Shown one piece after another: positions 1 through 8,892 of a stretch of DNA of 64,000 bases (within the stretch, counting starts at the first letter, position 1; each line of letters begins with the position of its first letter). The stretch comes from Streptomyces sp. NBC_00691 (lineage in GTDB: Bacteria; Actinomycetota; Actinomycetes; Streptomycetales; Streptomycetaceae): NCBI RefSeq assembly GCF_036226665.1, contig NZ_CP109007.1, positions 1,116,001-1,180,000 of the forward strand, given 5' to 3'. Below the pieces are notes generated by a model. The model made no database searches, was not told the DNA's origin, and was given only the letters and a program-made list of their open reading frames with translations. The position numbers and the translations under genes were made by a program.

Positions 1-2008
1 CGACGGTGCCGGTGGTGGCCCAGGTGCGGTCGGCGTGCCGGACGGTGTGGAGGAGCTTGCCGTCGGCGGTGGTGACGGTCACGACGACCTCGCCGTCGAC
101 GGTGGCGGTGGCGACGGACTTGGCGGTGACCGTGCCGAGGATGCTCTTGATCTCGGTCAGCGGGGTCCAGGTGCCGTTGAAGTTGCGGACCGCGTGGTAC
201 TGGCGGGCGCCGTTGTCGGTGGCGACGACGATGTGCATCTCGTCCCCGGAGCCGGTCGTGCTGACCGAGGTGATCGGACCGGTCGGACCGGCGGCGCCGG
301 CGACGTCGCCCCAGGCGAGCCAATTGCCGTTCCACTGACGGATCGTGTGGAAGGCCTTCCCACCGCTGATGGTGGTGACCTGGAGCTCACCGCGGACCAC
401 GGCGGTGGCGGCGGCCGTCACGTTGGCGACCTTCCCGGAGGTGATGTCCTTGAACGGCGTCCAGTGGCCGGTCGCGTTGCGGACGGTGTGGAACGCTTTG
501 CCGTCGGCGACCGCGACGACGTGCAGGTCGTAGCCGATGTTCGAGGCAGTGACGCTGGTCAGGCCGCCCAGGGCGTTGGCCGCGCCGAAGACGTCGCCGA
601 AGGTGCCCCAGGTGCCGTCCTGCTTGCGGATCGTGTGGAAGAGCCCGCCCGCGTTGGTGACGGCCAGGACGTGGCTGTCACCGTTCATCCCGACGACCGC
701 CGAGCTGCGGATCGCGCCGATGCTGCCGGCGCCCTGCGTCTGCACGTCTCGGAAACCGGTCCAGGAGCCGTCCGCCAGACGGATGCCCTGGTAGAGGCTG
801 CTGCCCGACTGGACCAGAGCCTGGGTACGCCAGCCCGGAGAAAGCGCACGGACTCGCTGGATCCAGTCGCCCTGGTCGTCGACCCGGGTGCTGAACGCTC
901 CGGAGCGGGTCTCGCCGCTGCCCAGGCAACCGCCCTGGAAGCCGCGGCTGACCACACCGACGAGAGTCGGCTTGCCGGTCATCATGCGCAGGGTCGACGC
1001 ACCCGCGTCGCCCTTGCAGACCGTCGCGTCGGCCGGGGTCTTCGCGGCCAGGTCGAAGCCGGTGGCGTCGGTTGCGCCCGCGCTGAAGGCCGCGCTGTGC
1101 CGACTGACGGAACCCCAGCCGTCCTGGGTACGGCCGTACCCGACGACGTCGAATTCCTCACCGGTGGTGGGGGCGGCCGAGGAGACGGCGACGGGCGTGA
1201 TGCCGGTGGCGGGGTTCGCGAGGCGGACCATGACCAGGTCGCGGTCCGGGTGCGGGACCAGTTCGGTGGCGTCGGCGGTGAAGCCGGTGCCGGACATGAT
1301 CCAGGCCTTGCCGACCGAGACCTTGGTCTTGTCCTTCGGAGCCCCTGCTGTGACGGTGTTGTTCTCAGCGGGCTTGTCGGCGAAGCAGCTCTTGGCGGTG
1401 ATCACCCAGTACGGGTCCACGAGCGCGCCGGAGCAGCGCTTGGTGTCGCCGATCTCCAGCTTCGCGTTGAACTTGAGTACCTCGTCGTTGAGGGGCTGAC
1501 CGGCCATCCGCGGGCCGGAGGAGCCGGTGATGCGCATCTCCAGCAGGACGGCCTGCTTGGGGTCGACGGGGTCAGCCTCGCCGAAGCCCTTGGACGTGTC
1601 CTCGGGAATGCTCAGGTTGCTGGTGGTGCCACCGATGGAGACGCTGGCGTTGATGTCCCGGTCGACGGTCTCGATCCGGTACGCCCGCGGGATGTTCACG
1701 GCCAGGTAGCCGGTGTTGTGGGCCTTGAAGCAGATCCTGGAGTCACTCGTCTTCAGGTTCCGCGCCCACACCATGATCTGGTACTGGTCGGAGCAGCTGG
1801 TGTGGCTGATGCCCCCGTCGCCGGCGATGAGGCCGGCACCGGTGGCTGCCAGGATCTCGTCGCCGAACGGGTAGGCCCCGTCCTCGACGGCGAAGGGAGC
1901 GCCGGCGTTCGCGGGCACTTCCTCGGCCGCCCCGGCGGTATGCGCGGGTGCCCCCAGTACGACGGCCGTGGTGGCGGTGGCAGCAGCCACCCATCTACGA
2001 GTTCGCAA
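1..2008 (-). CDS. Secreted trypsin-fold pseudoprotease with beta-propeller tail (3' end beyond window)
   Basis: Translating the minus strand from a TTG at 2008 gives an Arg-rich n-region, a hydrophobic stretch ending near APAHTAGA (a Sec signal peptide), then a chymotrypsin-like S1 domain. The barrel landmarks are present (WVITA, DRDLVMVRL, CKGDAG), but the active-site His of TAAHC is Ser (TAKSC, near 1395) and the nucleophile of GDSGG is Ala (GDAGA, near 1005). Only the Asp of DRDLV remains, so peptidase activity is not expected. After about residue 340 there are six imperfect repeats of roughly 50 residues with a core like LFHTIR-DGTW-FGDV, typical of a tectonin/PLL-type lectin propeller; the last is cut by position 1. 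A GTG at 1990 is an alternative start with a shorter signal peptide. The gene faces away from the large toxin gene. A binding role (glycan or protein) is inferred. Confidence 0.82.
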   Translation of the reverse strand, partial: MRTRRWVAAATATTAVVLGAPAHTAGAAEEVPANAGAPFAVEDGAYPFGDEILAATGAGLIAGDGGISHTSCSDQYQIMVWARNLKTSDSRICFKAHNTGYLAVNIPRAYRIETVDRDINASVSIGGTTSNLSIPEDTSKGFGEADPVDPKQAVLLEMRITGSSGPRMAGQPLNDEVLKFNAKLEIGDTKRCSGALVDPYWVITAKSCFADKPAENNTVTAGAPKDKTKVSVGKAWIMSGTGFTADATELVPHPDRDLVMVRLANPATGITPVAVSSAAPTTGEEFDVVGYGRTQDGWGSVSRHSAAFSAGATDATGFDLAAKTPADATVCKGDAGASTLRMMTGKPTLVGVVSRGFQGGCLGSGETRSGAFSTRVDDQGDWIQRVRALSPGWRTQALVQSGSSLYQGIRLADGSWTGFRDVQTQGAGSIGAIRSSAVVGMNGDSHVLAVTNAGGLFHTIRKQDGTWGTFGDVFGAANALGGLTSVTASNIGYDLHVVAVADGKAFHTVRNATGHWTPFKDITSGKVANVTAAATAVVRGELQVTTISGGKAFHTIRQWNGNWLAWGDVAGAAGPTGPITSVSTTGSGDEMHIVVATDNGARQYHAVRNFNGTWTPLTEIKSILGTVTAKSVATATVDGEVVVTVTTADGKLLHTVRHADRTWATTGTV

Positions 2009-2541
2009 GGCGATGACTTCACTTTCCTGAAACCGGTCTCGCCACGTGTATGGGGAGGCGAGATGAACCCGACACTTCCGGGTCGCAACAACTTGCAGTC
2101 CGCTCCGTTGCGAACTGACAGGACCAGCCTGGGGAGCCGCGCCGCAGCATAGCCAGGATTTTCATTGAAGTGAATTTCGTGTCGATCGAGCAGAATCGGA
2201 ACACAATGCTCCGATTGTTCGCGGCCAAAGGTCGAGCCGTGGGAGGACAACTCCCCTACGGTGTGCCACCCTTGGTCCTCGCCCGGTGCTGATGGTGCAT
2301 CACCGGGCGCTGGGGGGCCGGAGTATCCGGATCCCGGCCTGTCGCCGCTCCGCCTGGGAAGCGTCATCGAGCGGCCCGCAGGCCTCCCGCGTTCGCGCGT
2401 ATGACACCGACGTCCACAGAAGCCGGCGTTGTGGCTCCTGTGCCGTCCGCATGCCCGCGCGACCGCGGCGTCACAAACCGAGGGGAAGATTTCGTGCGTC
2501 ACAAAACACCACAGTGGTCTAGCGGGAGTGGGAGGAGAGGC
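2009..2541. other. Divergent intergenic region between pseudoprotease and toxin genes
   Basis: About 530 bases without a convincing gene. Open frames here lack ribosome sites and known domains. It must hold the divergent promoters. The toxin-proximal end has two ribosome-binding sites: AGGGGAAG at 2481 ahead of GTG 2494, and GGAGG at 2531 ahead of ATG 2542. I see no clear -35/-10 pair or strong hairpin. Part of the stretch (about 2040-2240) is noticeably more A/T-rich than the coding DNA around it, as expected for a promoter zone. Confidence 0.5.
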
Positions 2542-5500
2542 ATGGCCAGACCTGGCTTCCTCGGCAGAGGCCTGCTGCCCCTCGCTCTGGTCGCCGGGCT
2601 CGTCTCCGCCGCGCCCGCGGCCGCCGAAGGCCCGGTCACCCCACCCCTCACCGAACGTCAGCAAGTCGTCCAGCTCTGGCGGTCCGGCGGCCCGGCCGTG
2701 AAATCCGCGTCCGGGGCGGCACTCGTCGGCAACGACGAGCAGATCCGCAAGTACCTGGCCGACGGCCAGAAGGTGGCCGAGCAGCTCGATCTGCGCGAGG
2801 CCGCACTCAAGCTCGTCACCGAAGCAGGCGCCGGCGTCAGCGAGGCCGCCGCGAAGGCCCTCGACGGCACCCCCGAGGAACTCGCCGTCTTCATGAAGAC
2901 CGGCTGGCAGCGGCCGCTCGCCGACGACCAGCGCGTCGAAGCCGCACGCGCCATCGAGTCAGGCGGCGCCGGTGTCCGCGAGGTCGGCAACGCCGCGATG
3001 CGCGGCTCGATCGAAGACATCCGCGCGTTCCTGACCGAGGGCCAGTACAAGCAGCGCGACGACGACGCCCGCGTCCGGGTCGCGCAGATAGAGGCCGCAG
3101 GCGGCCCCGCCACCAAGCGCGCCGCCGGCGAGGCTCTCCGGGCGGGCATCGCGGAGATCCGCGAGTTCCTCACGTACGGGCAGCACATCACCCACGCCCA
3201 GGACCGCGAACTCGCCACCATCCAGGACCTGGAAGCTCAGACCAAGGACGCCGGCGTCGCGGCCGAGAAGGCCAAGAGGACCGCGCAGGAGGAGTCCGAG
3301 AAGGCCAAGACAGCCGCCAGGCTGGCCAAGGTGGAGACCGCCAAGGCCGCCGCCGAGTCCGCGCTCGCCAAGAACGACGCGGTCCGCGCCAAGGACGCCG
3401 CCCGCCGCGCAGCGGAGTCCGGTCGCCGCGCCGCCGCCGCGGCCCGCACCGCCATCACGGCCGCGAGGGCTGCCAACGCCGCCGCGCAAGCAGCCGCCAT
3501 GGCCGCCGAGAACGCCTCCAGCGCCGCCCTTCGGGCATCGAAGGCGGCGACCCGCGCATGGGAAGCGGCCGGCTCCGCCGAGGACCACGAGCAGGCCGCG
3601 GCCTACGCCGACGAGGCCGCCGCCGTCGCCTCCCGGATCGCCGACTCCACCGACGCGGTGAAGGAAACGGCGCGCCAGCTGCAGATCGTCATGCAGGCGA
3701 CGTACGACGCCATCAAGGACATGCACCTCTCGGCGGATGAGGCGACGGAGTCCGCGAGGTGGGCCAAGGAGTCCGGTGTCGAGTACGGGGCCGCTCAGGC
3801 TGCCGCCGCCTCGACCCGCCGGCACGCCGCGGAAGCCAAGCGTGCGGCCGACGCCGCCGTGGCGTACGCCGCGGATGCGGCCCAGGCCGCCGGTGAGGCC
3901 GCCGCCGCGGCCCGTTCGGCCGCCGACCATGCCCGCAAGGCGGCTGTGGCCGCGCGCGCGGCCGCCGGGCACGCCGGCGACGCGCAGGAAGCCGCGAACC
4001 GGGCGAAGGCCGCCGCCGCGGGGGCTCTCACAGCCGCCCAAGCCGCGGAAGCAGCCGTCAAGCAGGCCGAGACCGTGCAGGTGACGGCCCGCAAGACCGA
4101 GGCAGAAGAGATCGCCGCCCGCACCCGCACCCTGGTCAACGAGGCCAGGGACGCCTCGGACAACTACAACGAGGCGAAGGCGGAGATCGTCCGCGTCTCC
4201 CAGGAAGCCGTCAAACTCGACGTCGACTTCATGCAGCTCGCCGACCAGGCCCGCCAGCCCGGCGTGGACCCCGCCCTCATCGCCCTGACCGGCCGCAAGA
4301 TGGCCCTGATCGCGATGCAGACCCGTGGCGCCTGGAGCCGCGTCGCCGCCGAGGCAGCCCTCTCCGGCGACGACGCCACCGTCGTGGCGTACGCGAGCAC
4401 CGGCTGGAAGTCGGCCGATGCACAGGACGAACGCGACCTGGTCAACACCATCGCCCAGACCGGCGCCTACGAAGACCTGCGCAAGGCAGCGGCCGCGGCC
4501 CTGGCCGGCACGCCCGCCCAAGTCCACACCTTCCTGACCACCGGTCAGTACCAGGCAGCGGCCGCCGACAACCGCATCGCGGTGTCCCGCATCGCCGAAG
4601 CCGGCGGCACGGGCGTCAAGGAGGAGGCCAAGAAGGCCCTCGACAACGCCGACCCCAAGACCCTGGACACCTTCCTCACCAGCGGCCAGCACCAGGCACG
4701 GCTCGAAGACGACCGTGTCAAGGTTGCGAGCCTGGCCGAAGGCGGCACCCCCGAGGTCAAGGCGGCGGCCGAAGCCGCGCTCGCCAGCCCCGACACGAAT
4801 CTGCGTACCTTCCTCGAGTCCGGCCTGTTCCGCGCCCAGCGCCGCGACCAGCTGAACGCCGCGCACGTCGCCCAGGTCAAGGCAATCATCGCGGGTGCCA
4901 GCCAGATCGCCGCGCGCGCGTACGAAGACGCCTTCCACGCAGCCGAGAGCGCCGCCCTCGCCCAGGGCTATTCCGACCAGGCGAGGGAGCACGCCAACAC
5001 GGCGGCCGCCTACGCCAACACGGCCGCAGGCTGGGCCGACCAGGCCGCACAGTCCGCGACGAGCGCCCGCAACTCCGCCAACGCCGCCGCGGCCTCCGCC
5101 TCCAGTGCCCGCGCCGCCGAGAAGCAGGCAGCCAGTGCCGTCCGCCGCGCAGACGACTCGGTCACGGCCGCCGGCGCCAGCTTCAAGGCAGCGGTCGGAT
5201 ACGCGGAGGACGCCTTCCGAGCCGCTGAGGAAGCCCGGGTCTCCGCCGTCAACGCCGGCGCCAGTAGCGAAAGCGCGCAGGTCACCCACAACGAGACCAT
5301 CGACCGCTACATGCGGGACCAGCACCAGAAGGCGGTACAGGAGAAGCTGCGCGCGGACGCGGAGCAGAAGCGCAAGCTCATCAAGCTCGGCTTCGGCATC
5401 GTGAACTTCCTCCTCACCAAGCAGCTCCCCGCGGACACGCCCATCGGCGTCCGACTGGACGTCGTGCACTTCGGCCTCGACATCCTCGGCATGGTCCCGG

Positions 5501-6594
5501 TCTTCGGCGAGGTCGCCGACGGAGTCAACTGCGGCATGTACGCGATGGAAGGAACCATCGAGTACTTCCACCCCATCGGGCGCGAGGGCGCATGGATCGA
5601 CGCGGGACTGGCCTGCGCCTCCATGATTCCCGTCGGCGGCTGGGCCACCACCCCGTTCAAGTTCGCCCGTTACGCGGAGAAGTACGGCCCCGACGCGAAG
5701 AAGCTCTTCGACGACTTCGCCACCTTCCTCAAGAAGGCACCCAGCTGCCCGGGGGTGAAGAACAGCTTCCCGGCCGGCACCCGAGTCCTCATGGGCGACC
5801 GGACCACGAAGCCCATCGAGCAGGTCCGTGTCGGTGACACGGTTCAAGCCGCCGACCCGGTCACGGGTGCATCCGGTCCCCGTCGCGTCGAGGCCACCAT
5901 CTACACCCCCGACGACCGCGACTTCACGGACGTCACCTTGAGCGCCGCTCGCGGTGAGAGCACGGTCACCGCCACCGACCACCACCCCTTCTGGTCCGTG
6001 AAGACCAGGACGTGGACCGACGCGGCCGACCTGAACGCGGGTGACACCCTCCGCACGGGCGACGGCGACACCGTCCAGGTGGACAAGGTCCGCCAGTGGA
6101 AGACGCTCCAGCCCGCCTACAACCTCTCCGTCAACGACCTGCACACGTACTTCGTACTCGCGGGTACGACCTCGGTCCTGGTCCACAACACCACGCCCTG
6201 CCCCAACCTCTTCGACCTCCACAAGCAAGCGGACGGCACCCTGTACAACGGGTGGCAGCATGTCCTTGCGCGGCATATCAAGGGGAGCCCTGAGAATGCG
6301 GGGAAGACCTACTTCCACCTCCAAGGACGGTCCGGCCCCCTTTCGCAGGCGGATCTCGACGACATCGCCGAGTTGATCAGGGAGACCGTCGAGGACGGAG
6401 TATCCTTCCCCAACACTGGGGTACTCCTGGACGGTACGCCGAGGAACGGGACCAAGTATCAACTCGACTTCGGAGACGAGGTCATCGGCAGGAGTCCCGA
6501 TGGCACAGACCTCCATCACATCGAAGTGATCATCGACCCTGACGGCACGCTCCGTACCGCATATCCGATCCCCTCACGCAACTACAGGGGATGA
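2542..6594 (+). CDS. Secreted polymorphic toxin: ALF repeats, coiled coils, pre-toxin region, Hint domain, C-terminal toxin
   Basis: A 1,350-residue protein. ATG 2542 has GGAGG six bases upstream and opens a textbook signal peptide (LLPLALVAGLVSAAPAAA); GTG 2494 with AGGGGAAG is a good alternative adding 16 residues. Order: about four or five ALF-type repeats of 43-45 residues (core FL-TGQ, AAG-AL), a very Ala-rich coiled coil, a second block of about three ALF repeats near residues 620-770, another Ala/Asn-rich coil, then a hydrophobic pre-toxin segment (GMVPVFGEVADG, ASMIPVGG). A Hint autoprocessing domain spans about 1069-1216 (FPAGTRVLMGD, TDHHPFWS, ending VLVHN). The final 134 residues, after VLVHN at about 6189, are the presumed toxin, ending near LRTAYPIPSRNYRG. 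Its WQHVLARH motif and terminal TAYP strand resemble the BECR/EndoU RNase superfamily; that is inference. The next gene starts one base after the stop, as immunity genes do. Confidence 0.88.
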   Translation: MARPGFLGRGLLPLALVAGLVSAAPAAAEGPVTPPLTERQQVVQLWRSGGPAVKSASGAALVGNDEQIRKYLADGQKVAEQLDLREAALKLVTEAGAGVSEAAAKALDGTPEELAVFMKTGWQRPLADDQRVEAARAIESGGAGVREVGNAAMRGSIEDIRAFLTEGQYKQRDDDARVRVAQIEAAGGPATKRAAGEALRAGIAEIREFLTYGQHITHAQDRELATIQDLEAQTKDAGVAAEKAKRTAQEESEKAKTAARLAKVETAKAAAESALAKNDAVRAKDAARRAAESGRRAAAAARTAITAARAANAAAQAAAMAAENASSAALRASKAATRAWEAAGSAEDHEQAAAYADEAAAVASRIADSTDAVKETARQLQIVMQATYDAIKDMHLSADEATESARWAKESGVEYGAAQAAAASTRRHAAEAKRAADAAVAYAADAAQAAGEAAAAARSAADHARKAAVAARAAAGHAGDAQEAANRAKAAAAGALTAAQAAEAAVKQAETVQVTARKTEAEEIAARTRTLVNEARDASDNYNEAKAEIVRVSQEAVKLDVDFMQLADQARQPGVDPALIALTGRKMALIAMQTRGAWSRVAAEAALSGDDATVVAYASTGWKSADAQDERDLVNTIAQTGAYEDLRKAAAAALAGTPAQVHTFLTTGQYQAAAADNRIAVSRIAEAGGTGVKEEAKKALDNADPKTLDTFLTSGQHQARLEDDRVKVASLAEGGTPEVKAAAEAALASPDTNLRTFLESGLFRAQRRDQLNAAHVAQVKAIIAGASQIAARAYEDAFHAAESAALAQGYSDQAREHANTAAAYANTAAGWADQAAQSATSARNSANAAAASASSARAAEKQAASAVRRADDSVTAAGASFKAAVGYAEDAFRAAEEARVSAVNAGASSESAQVTHNETIDRYMRDQHQKAVQEKLRADAEQKRKLIKLGFGIVNFLLTKQLPADTPIGVRLDVVHFGLDILGMVPVFGEVADGVNCGMYAMEGTIEYFHPIGREGAWIDAGLACASMIPVGGWATTPFKFARYAEKYGPDAKKLFDDFATFLKKAPSCPGVKNSFPAGTRVLMGDRTTKPIEQVRVGDTVQAADPVTGASGPRRVEATIYTPDDRDFTDVTLSAARGESTVTATDHHPFWSVKTRTWTDAADLNAGDTLRTGDGDTVQVDKVRQWKTLQPAYNLSVNDLHTYFVLAGTTSVLVHNTTPCPNLFDLHKQADGTLYNGWQHVLARHIKGSPENAGKTYFHLQGRSGPLSQADLDDIAELIRETVEDGVSFPNTGVLLDGTPRNGTKYQLDFGDEVIGRSPDGTDLHHIEVIIDPDGTLRTAYPIPSRNYRG

Positions 6595-6595
6595 G

Positions 6596-7063
6596 ATGAC
6601 CGCATCACAGGAAATGGAATGGGTGTTGGCCGGGTCCGGGTGGGCCAGGTGGCGATGGTCGGTGGAAGGTGAGGCGCACCAGTTCAGCGTCTCGTACACC
6701 GGCGAGGCGCTCGAGTGTCTCCTGGACGCCACGGCCGACCTGCGCCTGGGGGCTCGCTTCACCTACGCGACGCTGGAGTCCGAGCCCGAAGGATGGCGCG
6801 TCTTCCTCACGGCCGCCGGAGAGGAGGTGTTCGTCCAGATCGTCCAGTATCCGTACATGCAAGACGAGTTCCGCTGGAGCGACGCCGTCCTGTTGTGGGC
6901 CAAGCGAATCGACATGCGGGGTTTCATCGACGCGGTGTGCCGTATGACGGACGAACTCCTTGCCAAGCACGGGCGAGACGGCTACATGCGCCAGTTCGGA
7001 AAGCCCTTCCCTGTCGGCCCGTACGAGCGGCTGACCGGAGAAGTAGGCGCTAAGGAGAGCTAA
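6596..7063 (+). CDS. Presumptive immunity protein for the upstream toxin
   Basis: A 155-residue, acidic, cytoplasmic-looking protein with no signal peptide or membrane segment. Its ATG lies one base after the toxin stop codon (TGA G ATG), so the two are almost certainly co-translated. I do not recognise a family in the sequence. It has an N-terminal Trp-rich stretch (EWVLAGSGWARWRW), an alternating beta-like middle, and a C-terminal helical part (MRGFIDAVCRMTDELL). The role is inferred purely from the position that immunity genes occupy in polymorphic toxin loci, from the size, and from base composition that is lower in GC than the surrounding housekeeping genes, matching the toxin tip. It could instead be a chaperone or an unrelated passenger. 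Confidence 0.7.
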   Translation: MTASQEMEWVLAGSGWARWRWSVEGEAHQFSVSYTGEALECLLDATADLRLGARFTYATLESEPEGWRVFLTAAGEEVFVQIVQYPYMQDEFRWSDAVLLWAKRIDMRGFIDAVCRMTDELLAKHGRDGYMRQFGKPFPVGPYERLTGEVGAKES

Positions 7064-7310
7064 GGGCCGTCCCGAGGATCTTCCAGATCCAGATCCGTGC
7101 GAGGACGTGCTCGGCCCGGGCTCGGACCTGCTTGTGGGATGTGTCGTGTTCCTCTTTCCAGCCGCGGAGTTCGGTCCGACCGCGCTCCGCGGCGGTGAGG
7201 GATGACGACCCGGTGCCCGGGTAGCCGCCGTCGGCGATCGTGATGGTCTCGCCGACGGCGGCTCCCCTCTCCCGCTCCTCTCGGGCCTTCGGCAGGGTCA
7301 CAACAGCAGG
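7064..7310 (-). pseudogene. Decayed C-terminal fragment of an IS5-type DDE transposase
   Basis: On the minus strand the phrases TIADGGYPGTG, then ELRGWKEEHDTSHKQVRARAEHV and WKIL match the C-terminal part of the IS5-family (DDE superfamily) transposases common in Streptomyces, including the family's conserved E of VEH. Only the last 80 or so residues remain. The motif VIPHRR that should follow GTG is read in a different frame, so two small compensating indels lie near 7190-7215. The family's usual ending (DCRLKG) is replaced and there is no start codon, ribosome site or visible terminal inverted repeat. It is a relic, lying directly against the 3' end of the toxin-immunity cassette. Confidence 0.75.
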
Positions 7311-7435
7311 CCATGGAGGCTGGGCGCACACGGCACACCCGAACTATGGTGCCCCACCACATACGCCCCTGACCTGCCGCTTCCTACGGTATGGCGACAC
7401 CGAATCGTCCCCGTACCTGCCTGGAAGTGGTGCAC

Positions 7436-8803
7436 ATGGCCGCCGCAACTCCCTCCCCGACGCCACCCGGTTCCCTCAAGCGGATCGTCGCCGCCAGTCT
7501 CATCGGCACCACCATCGAGTGGTACGACTTCTTCCTGTACGGGTCCGCCGCCGCGCTCGTGTTCAACAAGCTGTTCTTTCCCGATTCCGATCCGCTCGTC
7601 GGGACCCTGCTGTCCTTCCTGACGTACGCGGTCGGGTTCGCCGCGCGGCCGCTCGGGGCGCTCGTGTTCGGGCACTACGGCGACCGGCTCGGGCGGAAGA
7701 AGCTGCTGGTGCTCAGCCTGCTCCTGATGGGCGGGGCCACCTTCGCCATCGGGCTGCTGCCGACGCACGCGACCGTCGGGTCCGCCGCCCCCGTGCTGCT
7801 GACCGTGCTGCGGCTCGTGCAGGGGTTCGCGCTCGGTGGTGAGTGGGGCGGGGCCGTGCTGCTGGTGTCCGAGCACGGGGACGCCAGGCGGCGCGGGTTC
7901 TGGGCCTCGTGGCCGCAGACCGGTGCGCCGGCCGGGCAGTTGCTGGCGACCGGTGTGCTGTCCGCGCTGACCGCGCTGCTCTCCGACGCCGCCTTCGCCT
8001 CGTGGGGCTGGCGCATCCCCTTCCTGCTCTCCGGTGTGCTCGTGATCGTCGGCCTCTGGATCCGGCTCTCCGTCGACGAGTCGCCCGTCTTCAAGGCGGC
8101 CCTCGCCGCCGCCGAGGAGCGCAAGGCCGTCGACGGTCAGGTCGAGAAGCTGCCGCTGGTCGCCGTCCTTCGGCACCACTGGCGGGACGTGCTGATCGCG
8201 ATGGGCGCCCGTATGGCGGAGAACATCTCGTACTACGTGATCACCGCGTTCATCCTGGTCTACGCGACCACCGAGGTCGGGCTCTCCAAGCAGACCGCGC
8301 TCAACGCCGTTCTCATCGGCTCCGCCGTCCACTTCGCCGTGATTCCGCTCTGGGGCGCGCTCTCCGACCGCCTCGGCCGCCGTCCCGTGTACCTGATCGG
8401 CGCGATCGGCGTCGGGGCCTGGATGTTCCCGTTCTTCACGCTCATCGACCGGGGCACCTTCGGCTCCCTGCTGCTCGCCGTGACCGTCGGCCTGGTCCTG
8501 CACGGGGCGATGTACGCGCCGCAGGCCGCCTTCTTCTCCGAGATGTTCGCGACCCGGATGCGCTACTCCGGTGCCTCCATCGGCGCCCAGTTCTCCTCCG
8601 TCGCCGCCGGCGCGCCCGCCCCGCTCATCGCGACCGCGCTGCTCGCCGACTACGGGAACTCGACTCCGATCGCCCTGTACGTGATCGCCGCCGCGCTGCT
8701 CACCGTGGTCGCCATCGCCTGTGCCAAGGAGACCCGGGACCGTGACCTCGGGGAGATCGAGGAGCGGACCGCCGCCGACGCCAAGGTCGGCGCCGACGCC
8801 TGA
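7436..8803 (+). CDS. MFS transporter, metabolite:H+ symporter (MHS) family
   Basis: A 455-residue, 12-helix transporter of the group containing KgtP, ShiA and ProP. Family signatures: the N-terminal IGTTIEWYDFFLYG, the loop-2/3 motif FGHYGDRLGRKK, and the loop-8/9 counterpart ALSDRLGRRPVYL. It imports a small organic acid or zwitterion with protons; the substrate cannot be read from the sequence. ATG 7436 is chosen for GGAAG eight bases upstream; GTG 7430 and ATG 7391 are in frame. It converges on a PucR-type regulator next to a 3-hydroxybutyrate-dehydrogenase-like gene, so uptake of a hydroxy- or keto-acid is a reasonable inference. Confidence 0.88.
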   Translation: MAAATPSPTPPGSLKRIVAASLIGTTIEWYDFFLYGSAAALVFNKLFFPDSDPLVGTLLSFLTYAVGFAARPLGALVFGHYGDRLGRKKLLVLSLLLMGGATFAIGLLPTHATVGSAAPVLLTVLRLVQGFALGGEWGGAVLLVSEHGDARRRGFWASWPQTGAPAGQLLATGVLSALTALLSDAAFASWGWRIPFLLSGVLVIVGLWIRLSVDESPVFKAALAAAEERKAVDGQVEKLPLVAVLRHHWRDVLIAMGARMAENISYYVITAFILVYATTEVGLSKQTALNAVLIGSAVHFAVIPLWGALSDRLGRRPVYLIGAIGVGAWMFPFFTLIDRGTFGSLLLAVTVGLVLHGAMYAPQAAFFSEMFATRMRYSGASIGAQFSSVAAGAPAPLIATALLADYGNSTPIALYVIAAALLTVVAIACAKETRDRDLGEIEERTAADAKVGADA

Positions 8804-8824
8804 GTTCCCGACCGGTCGTGGACG

Positions 8825-8861
8825 GCCCGGTGCCCCGCTCGTGACGAGCGGGGCACCGGGC
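8825..8861. terminator. Bidirectional terminator hairpin
   Basis: A perfect 17-bp stem with the three-base loop TGA; the left arm begins GCCCGGTGCCCC and the right arm ends CACCGGGC. CTTTCT follows on the plus side. It sits between the convergent transporter gene and the PucR-type regulator gene and can serve both. Confidence 0.85.
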
Positions 8862-8892
8862 CTTTCTCATGGGCTCGGGACCGCATCCGCTC

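Noticed and set aside
2959..6519. 1,186-codon open frame on the minus strand across the toxin gene
   Set aside because: It mirrors the Ala-rich repeats in antisense, has Gly/Val/Asp-rich composition with no fold, and lacks a ribosome site. High-GC genes often leave such antisense frames open.
8825..8861. Attachment site or transposon end at the 17-bp perfect inverted repeat
   Set aside because: The stem has a three-base loop, lies between two convergent stops and is followed by CTTTCT, which fits a terminator better than a mobile-element end.
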